NCBI GenBank assembly: GCA_028583605.1
Contig: CM053332.1
Span: 25,888,485-25,952,484, forward strand
Length of the DNA stretch: 64,000 bases
Origin: Dastarcus helophoroides
Taxonomy: Eukaryota > Arthropoda > Insecta > Coleoptera > Bothrideridae
Direction: 5' to 3'
Positions 9,805 to 19,689 of this stretch are shown piece after piece. The notes beneath the pieces were generated by a model, which was not told the DNA's origin, searched no databases, and saw only the letters and a list, made by a program, of their open reading frames with translations. How positions within the stretch are numbered: position 1 is the stretch's first letter; the number at the start of each line of letters is the position of its first letter. Position numbers and translations under genes: made by a program.

Positions 9805-9874
9805 AGCCAGCGAATGAGCTCAAAGGTAGCTTCGCATGTGGTAGGTCCCGGGTTCGATCCCCGGTCACCGATCA
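9805..9874 (+). ncRNA. tRNA-like sequence (SINE head or tRNA pseudogene)
   Basis: A perfect T arm, CCGGG-TTCGATC-CCCGG (9848-9864), with the polymerase III B-box-like gggttcgatcccc. A D-arm-like hairpin AGCT-caaaggt-AGCT lies at 9817-9831. The spacing between the two arms is too short for an anticodon arm and the acceptor ends do not pair, so this is not a functional tRNA. A related stretch lies at 16931-16990. Both are followed by a (c)atgttggt(g/a)acg motif and then by a hammerhead-like copy. Confidence 0.6.
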
Positions 9875-10011
9875 CATATTTTTGTTTCAGCTGCATAGCT
9901 GCAAATATACGGTCACCATTGGTATGTTGGTAACGCAACATTAGCATGTGGTGTCCCCAACCCATGAAATTTTCACCTACCAAAAATCGTTTAACGTACG
10001 TAAAAGAGTAT

Positions 10012-10052
10012 CTTTCTGAAGATGAGAGCTTAGCTGTCGAAACGCGTTAGCC
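10012..10052 (+). ncRNA. hammerhead-ribozyme-like fold, copy B (degenerate)
   Basis: Core CTGAAGA (10016-10022) and GAA (10039-10041) are intact, and ACGCGT is present. Stem II is GAGAGC-TTA-GCTGTC with one mismatch. Stem I is lost or weakened because the 3' strand reads AGCC instead of AGAG. The upstream text tcacctaccaaaaatcgttt and following aacgtacgtaaaagagtatc is shared with copy C at 16271, and the downstream ttgttgtgttttttaatctt with the whole family. Confidence 0.55.
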
Positions 10053-10139
10053 AGTAACCTTTGTTGTGTTTTTTAATCTTTCTTGGTTTCAGGAGACAAT
10101 TTCGTATTTCAATTTTTGAAGATAAGCAAGGACCGGTCT

Positions 10140-10850
10140 GTTCCACCAAAAAAGAAAAACAATTTAAAAAAGGTAGAGATTTAGAAAACTCAAAATTTTA
10201 AAAGCAGCTGAAATTTTGGTTAGTTCAAATTTTGTGAAAAAAGTTTAAAAAGTCACATGTTTAAGGAGTCCATATTTTTGATTGAAAATTTAAAAAAAAA
10301 ACTTTGGAATTCATAAAAAGTGTCGAAATTACGAAAAAAAATTTATTTTAATCAAAATATGCATTACAAATCCACACTAAAAAAAATATATATCGAAATT
10401 TTCAGAAAAAATGATTAACATTACGAGAAAAGACTTCAAATTTGGAAAGTTGACATTTCGAGAAAAAATTTCAAGCTTTAAAAAAAAATTGCCGAAAATT
10501 TCGATTTAAAAATTTAATTTCTCGAAATTGTTATCCTAATTGTGAGATAATACGTTGAAAATTTCGGAAAAAAAAATCAAAACTAGGAAAAAAAAGCAAC
10601 GAAATTAAGAAAAGTAAAATGTCGACATTTCTAGAGAAAATTTTTAGTTGTAAAGGAGAAAATTACCAAAAATTTCTGTTTAAAGTCTAAATTTCGAGAA
10701 GAAACATCAACATTTAAAAAAATTGGCAGTATTACAAGAAAAAATCTCAAAAGTTTAAAAAAAATTAGTTTTGTTAAAATTGTAATCTAAATTACGAGAA
10801 AATACATCAAAATTTTTAGAAAAAAATTATCAAAATGAGAAGAAAAAAGC
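10140..10850. repeat. A-rich degenerate repeat, no gene
   Basis: Short gaaattttcgaaaaaaattt-type units that grade into the ordered satellite downstream. Open frames are short. I see no gene. Confidence 0.5.
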
Positions 10851-13800
10851 ATCGACATTTGAAAAAACGAAATGTTGACTTTCCAGAGAAAATTTTTATT
10901 TTTAAAGAAAAAAATTATCGAAAATTCCTGTTTAAAGTCTCAATTTTAAGAAGAAACATCAACATTTAAAAAATTATCAATATTACGAGAAAATTTCTCA
11001 GAAGTTTTAAACAAATCAATTTCATTAAAACTGTAATCTAAACGACGAGAAAATACATTGAAATTTTCAGAAAAACGTTATCAAAATGAGAAAAAATTGC
11101 ATCGTAATTCGAACAAATGAAATGTTGACTTTCCACAGGAAATGTTGTCTTAAAGAAAAAAATTCCTGTTTAAAATCCCAATTTCGAGAAGAAACATCAT
11201 CATTTAAAAAAATTGGCAGTATTACAAGAAAAAATCTCAAAAGTTTAAAAAAAATTAGTTTTGTTAAAATTGTAATCTAAATTACGAGAAAATACATCGA
11301 AATTTTTAGAAAAAAATTATCAAAATGAGAAGATAAAAGCATCGAAATTTGAAAAAACGAAATGTTGACTTTCCAGAGAAAATTTTAAGTTTTAAAGAAA
11401 AAAATTATCGAAAATTCCTGTTTACAGTTTCAATTTTGAGAAGAAACATCAACATTTAAAAAATTGTCAATATGACGAGAAAATTTCTCAGAAGTTTTAA
11501 ACAAATCAATTTCATTAAAACCGCAATCTAAATTATGAGAAAATATATTGAAATTTTCAGAAAAACGTTATCAAAATGAGAAAAAATTGCATCGTAATTT
11601 GAAAAAATGAAATGTTGACTTTCCACAGGAAATGTTAAGTCTTAAAGAAAAAAATTCTTGTTTAAAATCCCAATTTCGAGAAGAAACATCATCATTTAAA
11701 AAAATTGGCAGTATTACAAGAAAAAATCTCAAAAGTTTAAGAAAATTAGTTTTATTAAAACTGTTATCTAAATTACGAGAAAATACATTGAAATTTCTAG
11801 AAAGAAGTTATCAAACTGAAAAAAAAAGAATCGAAATTTGAAAAAAAAGAAATGTTGACTTTCCAGAGAAAATTTTAAGTTTTAAAGAAAAAAATTATCG
11901 AAAATTCCTGTTTACAGTTTCAATTTTGAGAAGAAACATCAACATTTAAAAAATTGTCAATATGACGAGAAAATTTCTCAGAAGTTTTAAACAAATCAAT
12001 TTCATTAAAACCGCAATCTAAATTATGAGAAAATATATTGAAATTTTCAGAAAAACGTTATCAAAATGAGAAAAAATTGCATCGTAATTTGAAAAAATGA
12101 AATGTTGACTTTCCACAGGAAATGTTAAGTCTTAAAGAAAAAAATTCCTGTTTAAAATCCAAATTTCGAGAAGAAACATCATCATTTAAAAAAATTGGCA
12201 ATATTACAAGAAAAAATCTCAAAAGTTTAAGAAAATTAGTTTTATTAAAACTGTTATCTAAATTACGAGAAAATACATTGAAATTTCTAGAAAAAAGTTA
12301 TCAAACTGAAAAAAAAAGAATCGAAATTTGAAAAAACGAAATGTTGACTTTCCAGAGAAAATTTTAAGTTTTAAAGAAAAAAATTATCGAAAATTCCTGT
12401 TTACAGTTTCAATTTTGAGAAGAAACATCAACATTTAAAAAATTGTCAATATGACGAGAAAATTTCTCAGAAGTTTTAAACAAATCAATTTCATTAAAAC
12501 CGCAATCTAAATTATGAGAAAATATATTGAAATTTTCAGAAAAACGTTATCAAAATGAGAAAAAATTGCATCGTAATTCGAACAAATGAAATGTTGACTT
12601 TCCACAGGAAATGTTGTCTTAAAGAAAAAAATTCTTGTTTAAAATCCCAATTTCGAGAAGAAACATCATCATTTAAAAAAATTGGCAATATTACAAGAAA
12701 AAATCTCAAAAGTTTAAGAAAATTAGTTTTATTAAAACTGTTATCTAAATTACGAGAAAATACATTGAAATTTCTAGAAAAGGTTATCAAACTGAAAAAA
12801 AAGAATCGAAATTTGAGAAAAAAAATGTTGACTTTCCAGAGAAAATTTTAAGTTTTAAAGAAAAAAATTATCGAAAATTCCTGTTTAAAGTCTCAATTTT
12901 GAGAAGAAACATCAACATTTAAAAAATTGTCAATATTACGAGAAAATTTCTCAGAAGTTTTAAACAAATCAATTTCATTAAAACCGCAATCTAAATTATG
13001 AGAAAATATATTGAAATTTTCAGAAAAACGTTATCAAAATGAGAAAAAATTGCATCGTAATTTGAAAAAATGAAATGTTGACTTTCCACAGGAAATGTTA
13101 AGTCTTAAAGAAAAAAATTCCTGTTTAAAATCCCAATTTCGAGAAGAAACATCATCATTTAAAAAAAATTGGCAGTATTACAAGAAAAAATCTCAAAAGT
13201 TTAAAAAAAATTAGTTTTGTTAAAATTGTAATCTAAATTACGAGAAAATACATCGAAATTTTTAGAAAAAAATTATCAAAATGAGAAGATAAAAGCATCG
13301 AAATTTGAAAAAAACGAAATGTTGACTTTCCAGAGAAAATTTTAAGTTTTAAAGAAAAAAATTATCGAAAATTCCTGTTTACAGTTTCAATTTTGAGAAG
13401 AAACATCAACATTTAAAAAATTGTCAATATTACGAGAAAATTTCTCAGAAGTTTTAAATAAATCAATTTCATTAAAACTGTAATCTAAGCGACGAGAAAA
13501 TACATTGAAATTTTCAGAAAAACGTTATCAAAATGAGAAAAAATTGCATCGTAATTCGAACAAATGAAATGTTGACTTTCCACAGGAAATGTTGTCTTAA
13601 AGAAAAAAATTCCTGTTTAAAATCCCAATTTCGAGAAGAAACATCATCATTTAAAAAAATTGGCAATATTACAAGAAAAAATCTCAAAAGTTTAAGAAAA
13701 TTAGTTTTATTAAAACTGTTATCTAAATTACGAGAAAATACATTGAAATTTCTAGAAAGAAGTTATCAAACTGAAAAAAAAAAGAATCGAAATTTGAAAA

Positions 13801-16212
13801 AACGAAATGTTGACTTTCCAGAGAAAATTTTAAGTTTTAAAGAAAAAAATTATCGAAAATTCCTGTTTACAGTTTCAATTTTGAGAAGAAACATCAACAT
13901 TTAAAAAATTGTCAATATTACGAGAAAATTTCTCAGAAGTTTTAAACAAATCAATTTCATTAAAACTGTAATCTAAACGACGAGAAAATACATTGAAATT
14001 TTCAGAAAAACGTTATCAAAATGAGAAAAAATTGCATCGTAATTTGAAAAAATGAAATGTTGACTTTCCACAGGAAATGTTGTCTTAAAGAAAAAAATTC
14101 CTGTTTAAAATCCCAATTTCGAGAAGAAACATCATCATTTAAAAAAATTGGCAGTATTACAAGAAAAAATCTCAAAAGTTTAAGAAAATTAGTTTTATTA
14201 AAACTGTTATTTAAATTACGAGAAAATACATTGAAATTTCTAGAAAAGGTTATCAAACTGAAAAAAAAAAAGAATCGAAATTTGAGAAAAAAAATGTTGA
14301 CTTTCCAGAGAAAATTTTAGGTTTTAGAGAAAAAAATTACCAAAAATTCCTGTTTAAAATCTGAGTTTTAAGAAGAAACATCGACATTTAAAAAAATTGG
14401 CAATATTACGAGAAAATTTCTCAGAAGTTTTAAATAAATCAATTTCATTAAAACTGTAATCTAAACGACGAGAAAATACATTGAAATTTTCAGAAAAACG
14501 TTATCAAAATGAGAAAAAATTGCATCGTAATTCGAACAAATGAAATGTTGACTTTCCACAGGAAATGTTGTCTTAGAGAAAAGAATTCCTGTTTAAAATC
14601 CAAATTTCGAGAAGAAACATCATCATTTAAAAAAATTGGCAATATTACAAGAAAAAATCTCAAAAGTTTAAGAAAATTAGTTTTATTAAAACTGTTATCT
14701 AAATTACGAGAAAATACATTGAAATTTCTAGAAAGAAGTTATCAAACTGAAAAAAAAGAATCGAAATTTAAAAAAAAGAAATGTTGATTTTCCAGAGAAA
14801 ATTTTAAGTTTTAAAAAAAAAAATTATCGAAAATTCCTGTTTAAAGTCTCAATTTTGAGAAGAAACATCAACATTTAAAAAAATTGGCAATATTACAAGA
14901 AAAAATCTCAGAAGTTTAAAGAAAAATTTGTTCTATTAAAATTATCATCTAAATTACGAGAAAATACACAAAAATGTTCAAAGAAAATATCAAAATGGGA
15001 AGAAAAATGCATCGAAATTTGAAAAAAGAAATGTTGACTTTCCAGAGAAAATTTTAAGTTTTAATGAAAAAAATTACCGAAAATTCCTGTTTAAAGTTTT
15101 AATTTCGAGAAGAAACATCAACATTTAAAAAATTGTTAATTTTATAAGAAAATTTCTCAGAAGTTTTAGAAAAATCAATGTTGTTAAAACAGTAATCTAA
15201 ATTACGAGAAAATAAATTGAAATTTCCAGAAAAAAATATCAAAATGAGAATAAAAAAGCATCGAAATTTAAAAAAATAAAATGCTGACTTTTCAAAGGAA
15301 ATTTTAAGTTTTGAAAAAAAAAAATTACCGAAAATTCCTGTTTGAATTTTGAGAAAAAACATCAACATTTAAAAAATTGTCAATATAACGAGAAAATTTC
15401 TCTGAAGTTTTAAAAAAATAAATTTTATTAAAACTGTAATCTAAATGACAAGAAAATACATTGAAATTTCTAGAAAAAAGTTATCAAACTGAAAAAAAAG
15501 AATCGAAATTTGAAAAAAAAATGTTGACTTTCCAGAGAAAATTTTAAGTTTTAAAGAAAAAAATTATCGAAAATTCCTGTTTAAAGTCTCAATTTTGAGA
15601 AGAAACATCAACATTTAAAAAAATTGGCAATATTACAAGAAAAAATCTCAGAAGTTTAAAGAAAAATTGGTTCTATTAAAATTATCATTTAAATTACGAG
15701 AAAATACACAAAAATGTTCAAAGACAATATCAAAATGGGAAAAAAAATGCATCGAAATTTGAAAAAAGAAATGTTAACTTTCCAGAGAAAATTTTAAGTT
15801 TTAATGAAAAAAATTACCGAAAATTCCTGTTTAAAGTTTCAATTTCGAGAAGAAACATGAACATTTAAAAAGTGTTAATTTTATAAGAAAATTTATCAGA
15901 AGTTTTAAAAAAATCAATGTTATTAAAATAGTAATCTAAATTACAATAAAATTATTGAAATTTCCAGAAAAAATATCAAAATGAGAATAAAAAAGCATCG
16001 AAATTTAAAAAAATGAAATGCTGACTTTTCAAAGGAAATTTTAAGTTTTGAAAAAAAAATTACCGAAAATTCCTGTTTGAATTCTTAATTTTGAGAAGAA
16101 ACATCAATATTTAAAAAATTGTCAATATTACGAGAAAATTTCTCAGAGGTTTTAAAAAAATCAATTACATTAAAACTGTAATCTAAATGACGAGAAAATA
16201 CATTGAACTTTT
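10850..16212. repeat. ~246 bp satellite organised as ~490 bp dimers
   Basis: gttgactttcca recurs about every 246 bases (near 10872, 11117, 11361, 11612, 11854, 12102, 12342, 12592 and on to about 15032). Two subtypes alternate: one reads ccagagaaaattttaagttt, the other ccacaggaaatgttaagtct or ccacaggaaatgttgtctta. This gives a dimeric higher-order repeat up to about 14800, after which copies diverge. The frames starting MRKNCIVIRTNEML (11086, 12555, 13533, 14509) recur once per dimer and are carried by the repeat; I do not regard them as genes. Confidence 0.9.
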
Positions 16213-16580
16213 CAGAAAAACATCGAAAATTTCACCTACCAAAAATCGTTTAACGTACGTAAAAGAGTATCTCTCTGAAGATGAGAGCTTGGCTGTCGAA
16301 ACGCGTTAGAGCAACTTTTGTTGTGTTTTTTAATCTTTTTTGTTTCAGGGGATAAGATTCATATTTCAAAAATAATTTTGAAAAATATAACGAATTTTAA
16401 AAAAAGACCAAATTTTAATAAGATTTCAAAAGTTTCAAAGGCGAATGTATACCAATTTTTCGTTTTTTTTTTAATTTACTTATTTTCTTTTTTCGAGAAA
16501 ACGAATTTTGAGTAAAAAATAAAAATTTTGGGAGTATGTCAATTTTTGAAGGTAACCAAGTACCAGTTCTTTCCACCAAA
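16212..16580 (+). mobile_element. dispersed hammerhead-bearing element, copy C
   Basis: Begins with tttcacctaccaaaaatcgt as at 9970, contains the hammerhead-like fold at 16271-16311, then ttgttgtgttttttaatctt and a body (caaaggcgaatgtataccaa, then atttacttattttctttttt) that is repeated nearly intact at 25470-25740. It ends around the caatttttgaaggtaaccaa motif, also seen after copies B and D. No protein is encoded. Confidence 0.6.
16271..16311 (+). ncRNA. hammerhead-ribozyme-like fold, copy C
   Basis: Stem I CTCT (16271-16274) pairs with AGAG (16308-16311). Core CTGAAGA is at 16275-16281, with an extra T at 16282. Stem II GAGAGC-TTG-GCTGTC has one mismatched pair. Core GAA (16298-16300), palindromic ACGCGT and T at the cleavage position complete the fold. 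Confidence 0.65.
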
Positions 16581-16589
16581 AAAAAAGTT

Positions 16590-16925
16590 TTAATTTCAAA
16601 AAAAAATAAAATAATTTCTCCACCTTTGGAAAGAAATTTCACGAAACAAAAATGTTCCATGGATGCTTATTTCGTTTCATATTTCCTTTGATTGACTTCT
16701 TCAGTTAGCTCTTAGCGCAAATAATTTGTGAAAAATTATTGAATGACATCCATTGACAAAGAAGGGAAAATTTGACCTACAATCCTTAGAAAAATTAGGC
16801 AGTTATGGGGAATGCCGCCAGAAGTGAAAACTTAGTCAAAATATGTTAACTCTTAACTTACATATTGTAGGCGTAAGGATAAGTTATCAAGTGGGTTAAG
16901 CCTTAAATTCAAGAATAGGGTATGA
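16590..16925. other. unique sequence, no gene seen
   Basis: Non-satellite AT-rich DNA (atgcttatttcgtttcatat ...). Short frames only. It lies between two repeat blocks and I see no motif that assigns a role. Confidence 0.4.
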
Positions 16926-16930
16926 CGCAA

Positions 16931-16990
16931 TAGATGGGACGATTGTTTCGTGCGAGGTAGGTCGCGAGTTCAAACCCCGCTGCCGATCAC
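16931..16990 (+). ncRNA. tRNA-like T-arm sequence, second copy
   Basis: GCGAG-TTCAAAC-CCCGC (16964-16980) is a T-arm-like hairpin with one mismatch, preceded by gcgaggtaggtc and followed by gccgatcac, matching gtggtaggtc and accgatcac of the copy at 9805-9874. The D-arm is unrecognisable. It is probably a decayed tRNA-derived element head. Confidence 0.4.
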
Positions 16991-17040
16991 GCCTTTTTTA
17001 ATTCTATTATGCGTCTTACGCTAGCTACCTAATTCTGTTA

Positions 17041-17295
17041 ACATTAGAGCATGTTGGTGACGTGAATTAACGAGATGGTGATGCGAATGAACGAGATGGA
17101 TGTCGCAAATTAGCGTGATGGTGACGCAAATTGGCGTGATGGTAACGCGAATTGGCGTGATGGTGACGCGAATTGGCGTGATGGTGACGCGAATTGGCGT
17201 GATGGTGACGCGAATTGGCGTGATGGTAACGCGAATTAGCGTGATGATTACGCCAACTAACATAATAATGACGCGACTTAGCGTGATAGTAACGC
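17041..17295. repeat. 21 bp minisatellite (gtgacgcgaattggcgtgatg)
   Basis: About a dozen 21-base units, the central ones nearly identical (gtgacgcgaattggcgtgat plus g). Flanks gttaacattagagcatgttg and aaactataagttttcccc-like text occur again at 53750-53815 with the minisatellite reduced to a remnant, so the array sits inside a dispersed element. Confidence 0.93.
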
Positions 17296-17454
17296 CAAAC
17301 TATAAGTTTTCCCTCGATTAAAACTTGCTCAAAGCGCTGTCACTTCAAAAATCTAACTACTATGACGCTAGATACAGAACTTAATTAGATACTGATTGAA
17401 ATACAAATCTTGTTTCCTGAAACCAAGAAAGATTAAAAAATACAACAAAGGTTG

Positions 17455-17495
17455 CTCTAACTCGTTTCGATAGCCAAACTATCATCTTCAGTATC
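17455..17495 (-). ncRNA. hammerhead-ribozyme-like fold, copy D' (minus strand)
   Basis: Read on the minus strand: core CTGAAGA, extra T, stem II GATAGT-TTG-GCTATC (closing loop pair G-U), core GAA, then ACGAGT and AGAG. The palindromic stem III is altered, and stem I is lost because the upstream bases are ata instead of ctct. Confidence 0.5.
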
Positions 17496-17535
17496 TCTTT
17501 AAAGATGATAGCTTAGCTATCGAAATGCGTTAGAG
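17495..17535 (+). ncRNA. hammerhead-ribozyme-like fold, copy D (core mutated)
   Basis: Stem I CTCT/AGAG and stem II GATAGC-TTA-GCTATC are perfect, but the core reads TTAAAGA instead of CTGAAGA (two invariant positions changed) and stem III reads ATGCGT. It is predicted inactive. Its stem II differs from copy A by a compensatory C-G to T-A pair. Confidence 0.55.
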
Positions 17536-17640
17536 CAACCTTTGTTGTGTTTTTTAATATTTCTTGGTTTCAGAGGACAAGTTCTGTATTTCAATTTTTG
17601 AAGATAACCAAGGACCAGTCCGTCACCAAAAAAAAAAAAA

Positions 17641-17919
17641 AAAGATACTGATTCTCGTATAAAAAAAAGATTCACATCAGAAATGAATGAGTTTGTTGGG
17701 AGAATTTCCAAATTGGGTGCTAAAGCGTCCTCGTGGATGCTTGAAGCGGCGGAGGAGCTCCAGTGGAACAAAATTAAAGATTGCTTATGAAATTTGATTC
17801 GTATCAGAGGTAAGCTTAATGATAATTTAGAGAGACAAGCGGAAATGACTGTTAAAAACAAAGTTAAACATGTGTATCGTGATGTTTGTGTAGACAGGAA
17901 TACACCGAGACCGAAGTAA
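17641..17919 (+). pseudogene. decayed coding-like fragment, unknown
   Basis: One frame is open for 92 codons apart from a single internal TGA (17788-17790) and closes at TAA (17917). Residues include RIKKRFTSEMNEFVGRISKL near the start and KVKHVYRDVCVDRNTPRPK at the end. Composition is protein-like (charged, amphipathic) and quite unlike the Phe/Lys-rich frames of the repeats. It immediately follows a hammerhead-bearing element copy. No family is recognised; it could be a fragment of a retroelement protein or of a host gene. Confidence 0.3.
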
Positions 17920-18780
17920 TAACCAATCTGAAACGCTACGTTACCTCCCTAGGTTAGACGCACGTTCTTGTAACGTAACTTTTTTTTGCATAATTCGTCA
18001 ATTTTTTTCTCCATCAAATCATGCAAAACTCTTTTTTTTTTCTAATGAGGAACTCAGGTTTAAGATTTAAGATTTAAGGGCTTCAATAATTCGTAATAAT
18101 TCCCAAGATTCTTTTTCATTTTACGTTGATAGGTGAGAAGCATTATACGAGATCATCAGCTAAACTGTCATCGTAAAAAGATTATTTTTATGGGTGAGTC
18201 ATTAGTAGACTAAAGCTCTGTAGCTCCTACAGATTCTTCGCTAACAAAAATATTTTTGGTACGAAGGTCCATTAGCAATTTCAGAAAAAAATTAAACTTT
18301 AAATTATAAAAATCTTTTCTGAATTCTATATAATTAAAAAAAAACAACAAGAAAAACGAGAACATTCTTTTTTAAATTGCGACCGTTTCCTCTAAATTTT
18401 AACATTTTTTTTTAAATCCTTTTCCTCGAATTTCCTCTTTAAAATTTAAATTTTTAATTTCTTGAATTTTTTTCATAAAATAGTTTTTTAAAAAATTTCT
18501 CAATTCTCATTTTGATTACAAATTTTTATTTTTTCGTATAATTTTAATTTTTATCTTAAAGTTTCGATTATTTGTCTCAAAATTTCAACGTAATTTAACA
18601 AAATGTTACGTTTTTTACAATTCAAGGACGAAAATTGAATATTTAAATTTGAAATCACAAAATTCGGTTTTCAAGTTTAAATTTTAGCTGAACTTGGTAA
18701 TTCCATTAGGAAAATTAAGTAAACTGCTTCTATTACGTAACTAAGCTCTTTGGTAACAATATTACCAGTAAAAATTTCAC
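17920..18780. other. AT-rich non-coding, no gene seen
   Basis: Mixed unique sequence and short runs of the aaatttcgaattt type (18280-18660). Nothing supportable beyond that. Confidence 0.4.
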
Positions 18781-19640
18781 CGACTTACCACAATATTTAT
18801 TCATTTAATGTGATAAGTGAAATGTAAATATCATTAAAACTGTGTAAAATGGGTATAAAAATAAGTTCTGAAGAGCCGTCGAAATTTGTGCTAACAACAA
18901 GATAAACAAAGTCGAGTAGAGACAGTAGCTTGTTCAGCTGTTAATTTAAATTCGAATTTTTTCAGTAGTGTGGTCTAAAATTAACCTCGTGTAACTCGAC
19001 TTATCCATCCATCTCGATGGCTTCATTTAATTAAAAGATGCAAAATTGTTGCAGTCTCATCAATTTAAACATCCAACTCCCTTTTAGTTGAAGATAGATG
19101 GTTAAATTTCGTTATAATTGAAAGTTTACAGGTCTTCCGAGGCCGCCAACATCAACTACCATCTAATTTACTCCCGAAAAGCGCCCATTACAATTAAAAA
19201 GAGCTAATTCGTTTCTAATCCTCGATGGGAAGGAAGGTCATTACCGAAGCGGCAGCATTTTTTGAAGTGATGGGGTGGGCTCGTCGGCCTGTCCCGTTCG
19301 CATGGGTCCGAAATCACCGACACGTCAGTAGGTGTTGGCGGCAACCAAATTAGAGAGCGGCGAGATGTGTAATTTAAACCGATCAACCCGTGCCCATTTG
19401 TCTAGTTATGTCGTTATCTGTTATAATGACAGCCTCCTAAGTCTAATTGCGATGTAAAGTACCGATCATCTAGGACCACCCCTAGATGGGTCTCTTCTTT
19501 AAAATAGACATTTTCTAATTGTGATGCCAGCGCGCATTCCAACCGCATACCATTTACGCCGCGAAGACGGAATATTCCCATGAAAATCGTTAACAATTTG
19601 TAGACAGATAAAAATCTCTAATGGGGCTTTGGGGTCTACA
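18780..19640. other. unique island, possible cis-regulatory DNA
   Basis: Non-repetitive with higher GC than its surroundings, between satellites. It contains tttaattaaaa (near 19025), caattaaaaagagctaattc (19190-19210) and a TATA-like gggtataaaaata near 18851. Small minus-strand frames (19204-19386 and 19414-19596) are open but show no domain. In a homeobox-gene neighbourhood such islands are candidates for enhancers; this is inference. Confidence 0.3.
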
Positions 19641-19689
19641 AGTAGAGAACCTTTGGTTTTGAATCAGTACGAAACTCTAACCAAGAAAT

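Larger units (their letters stand above)
17401..17635. mobile_element. head-to-head pair of hammerhead-bearing elements
   Basis: On the minus strand 17401-17495 reads through the same element text as the plus strand 17495-17635. The two units meet at the short shared stretch cttcagtatctctttaaaga, forming an inverted repeat centred near 17493. The plus-strand unit continues into ttgaagataaccaaggacca. Confidence 0.75.

Noticed and set aside
9805..9874. Functional tRNA gene
   Set aside because: Good T arm and D-arm-like hairpin, but too little sequence between them for an anticodon arm and no pairing acceptor stem.
11086..14787. Recurring Lys-rich proteins starting MRKNCIVIRTNEML
   Set aside because: They recur with the satellite dimer, vary at their C-termini with single-base A-run changes and have no domain.
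18848..18860. TATA box of a gene promoter (gggtataaaaata)
   Set aside because: No coding sequence follows on this strand within several kilobases; kept only as a feature of the island.
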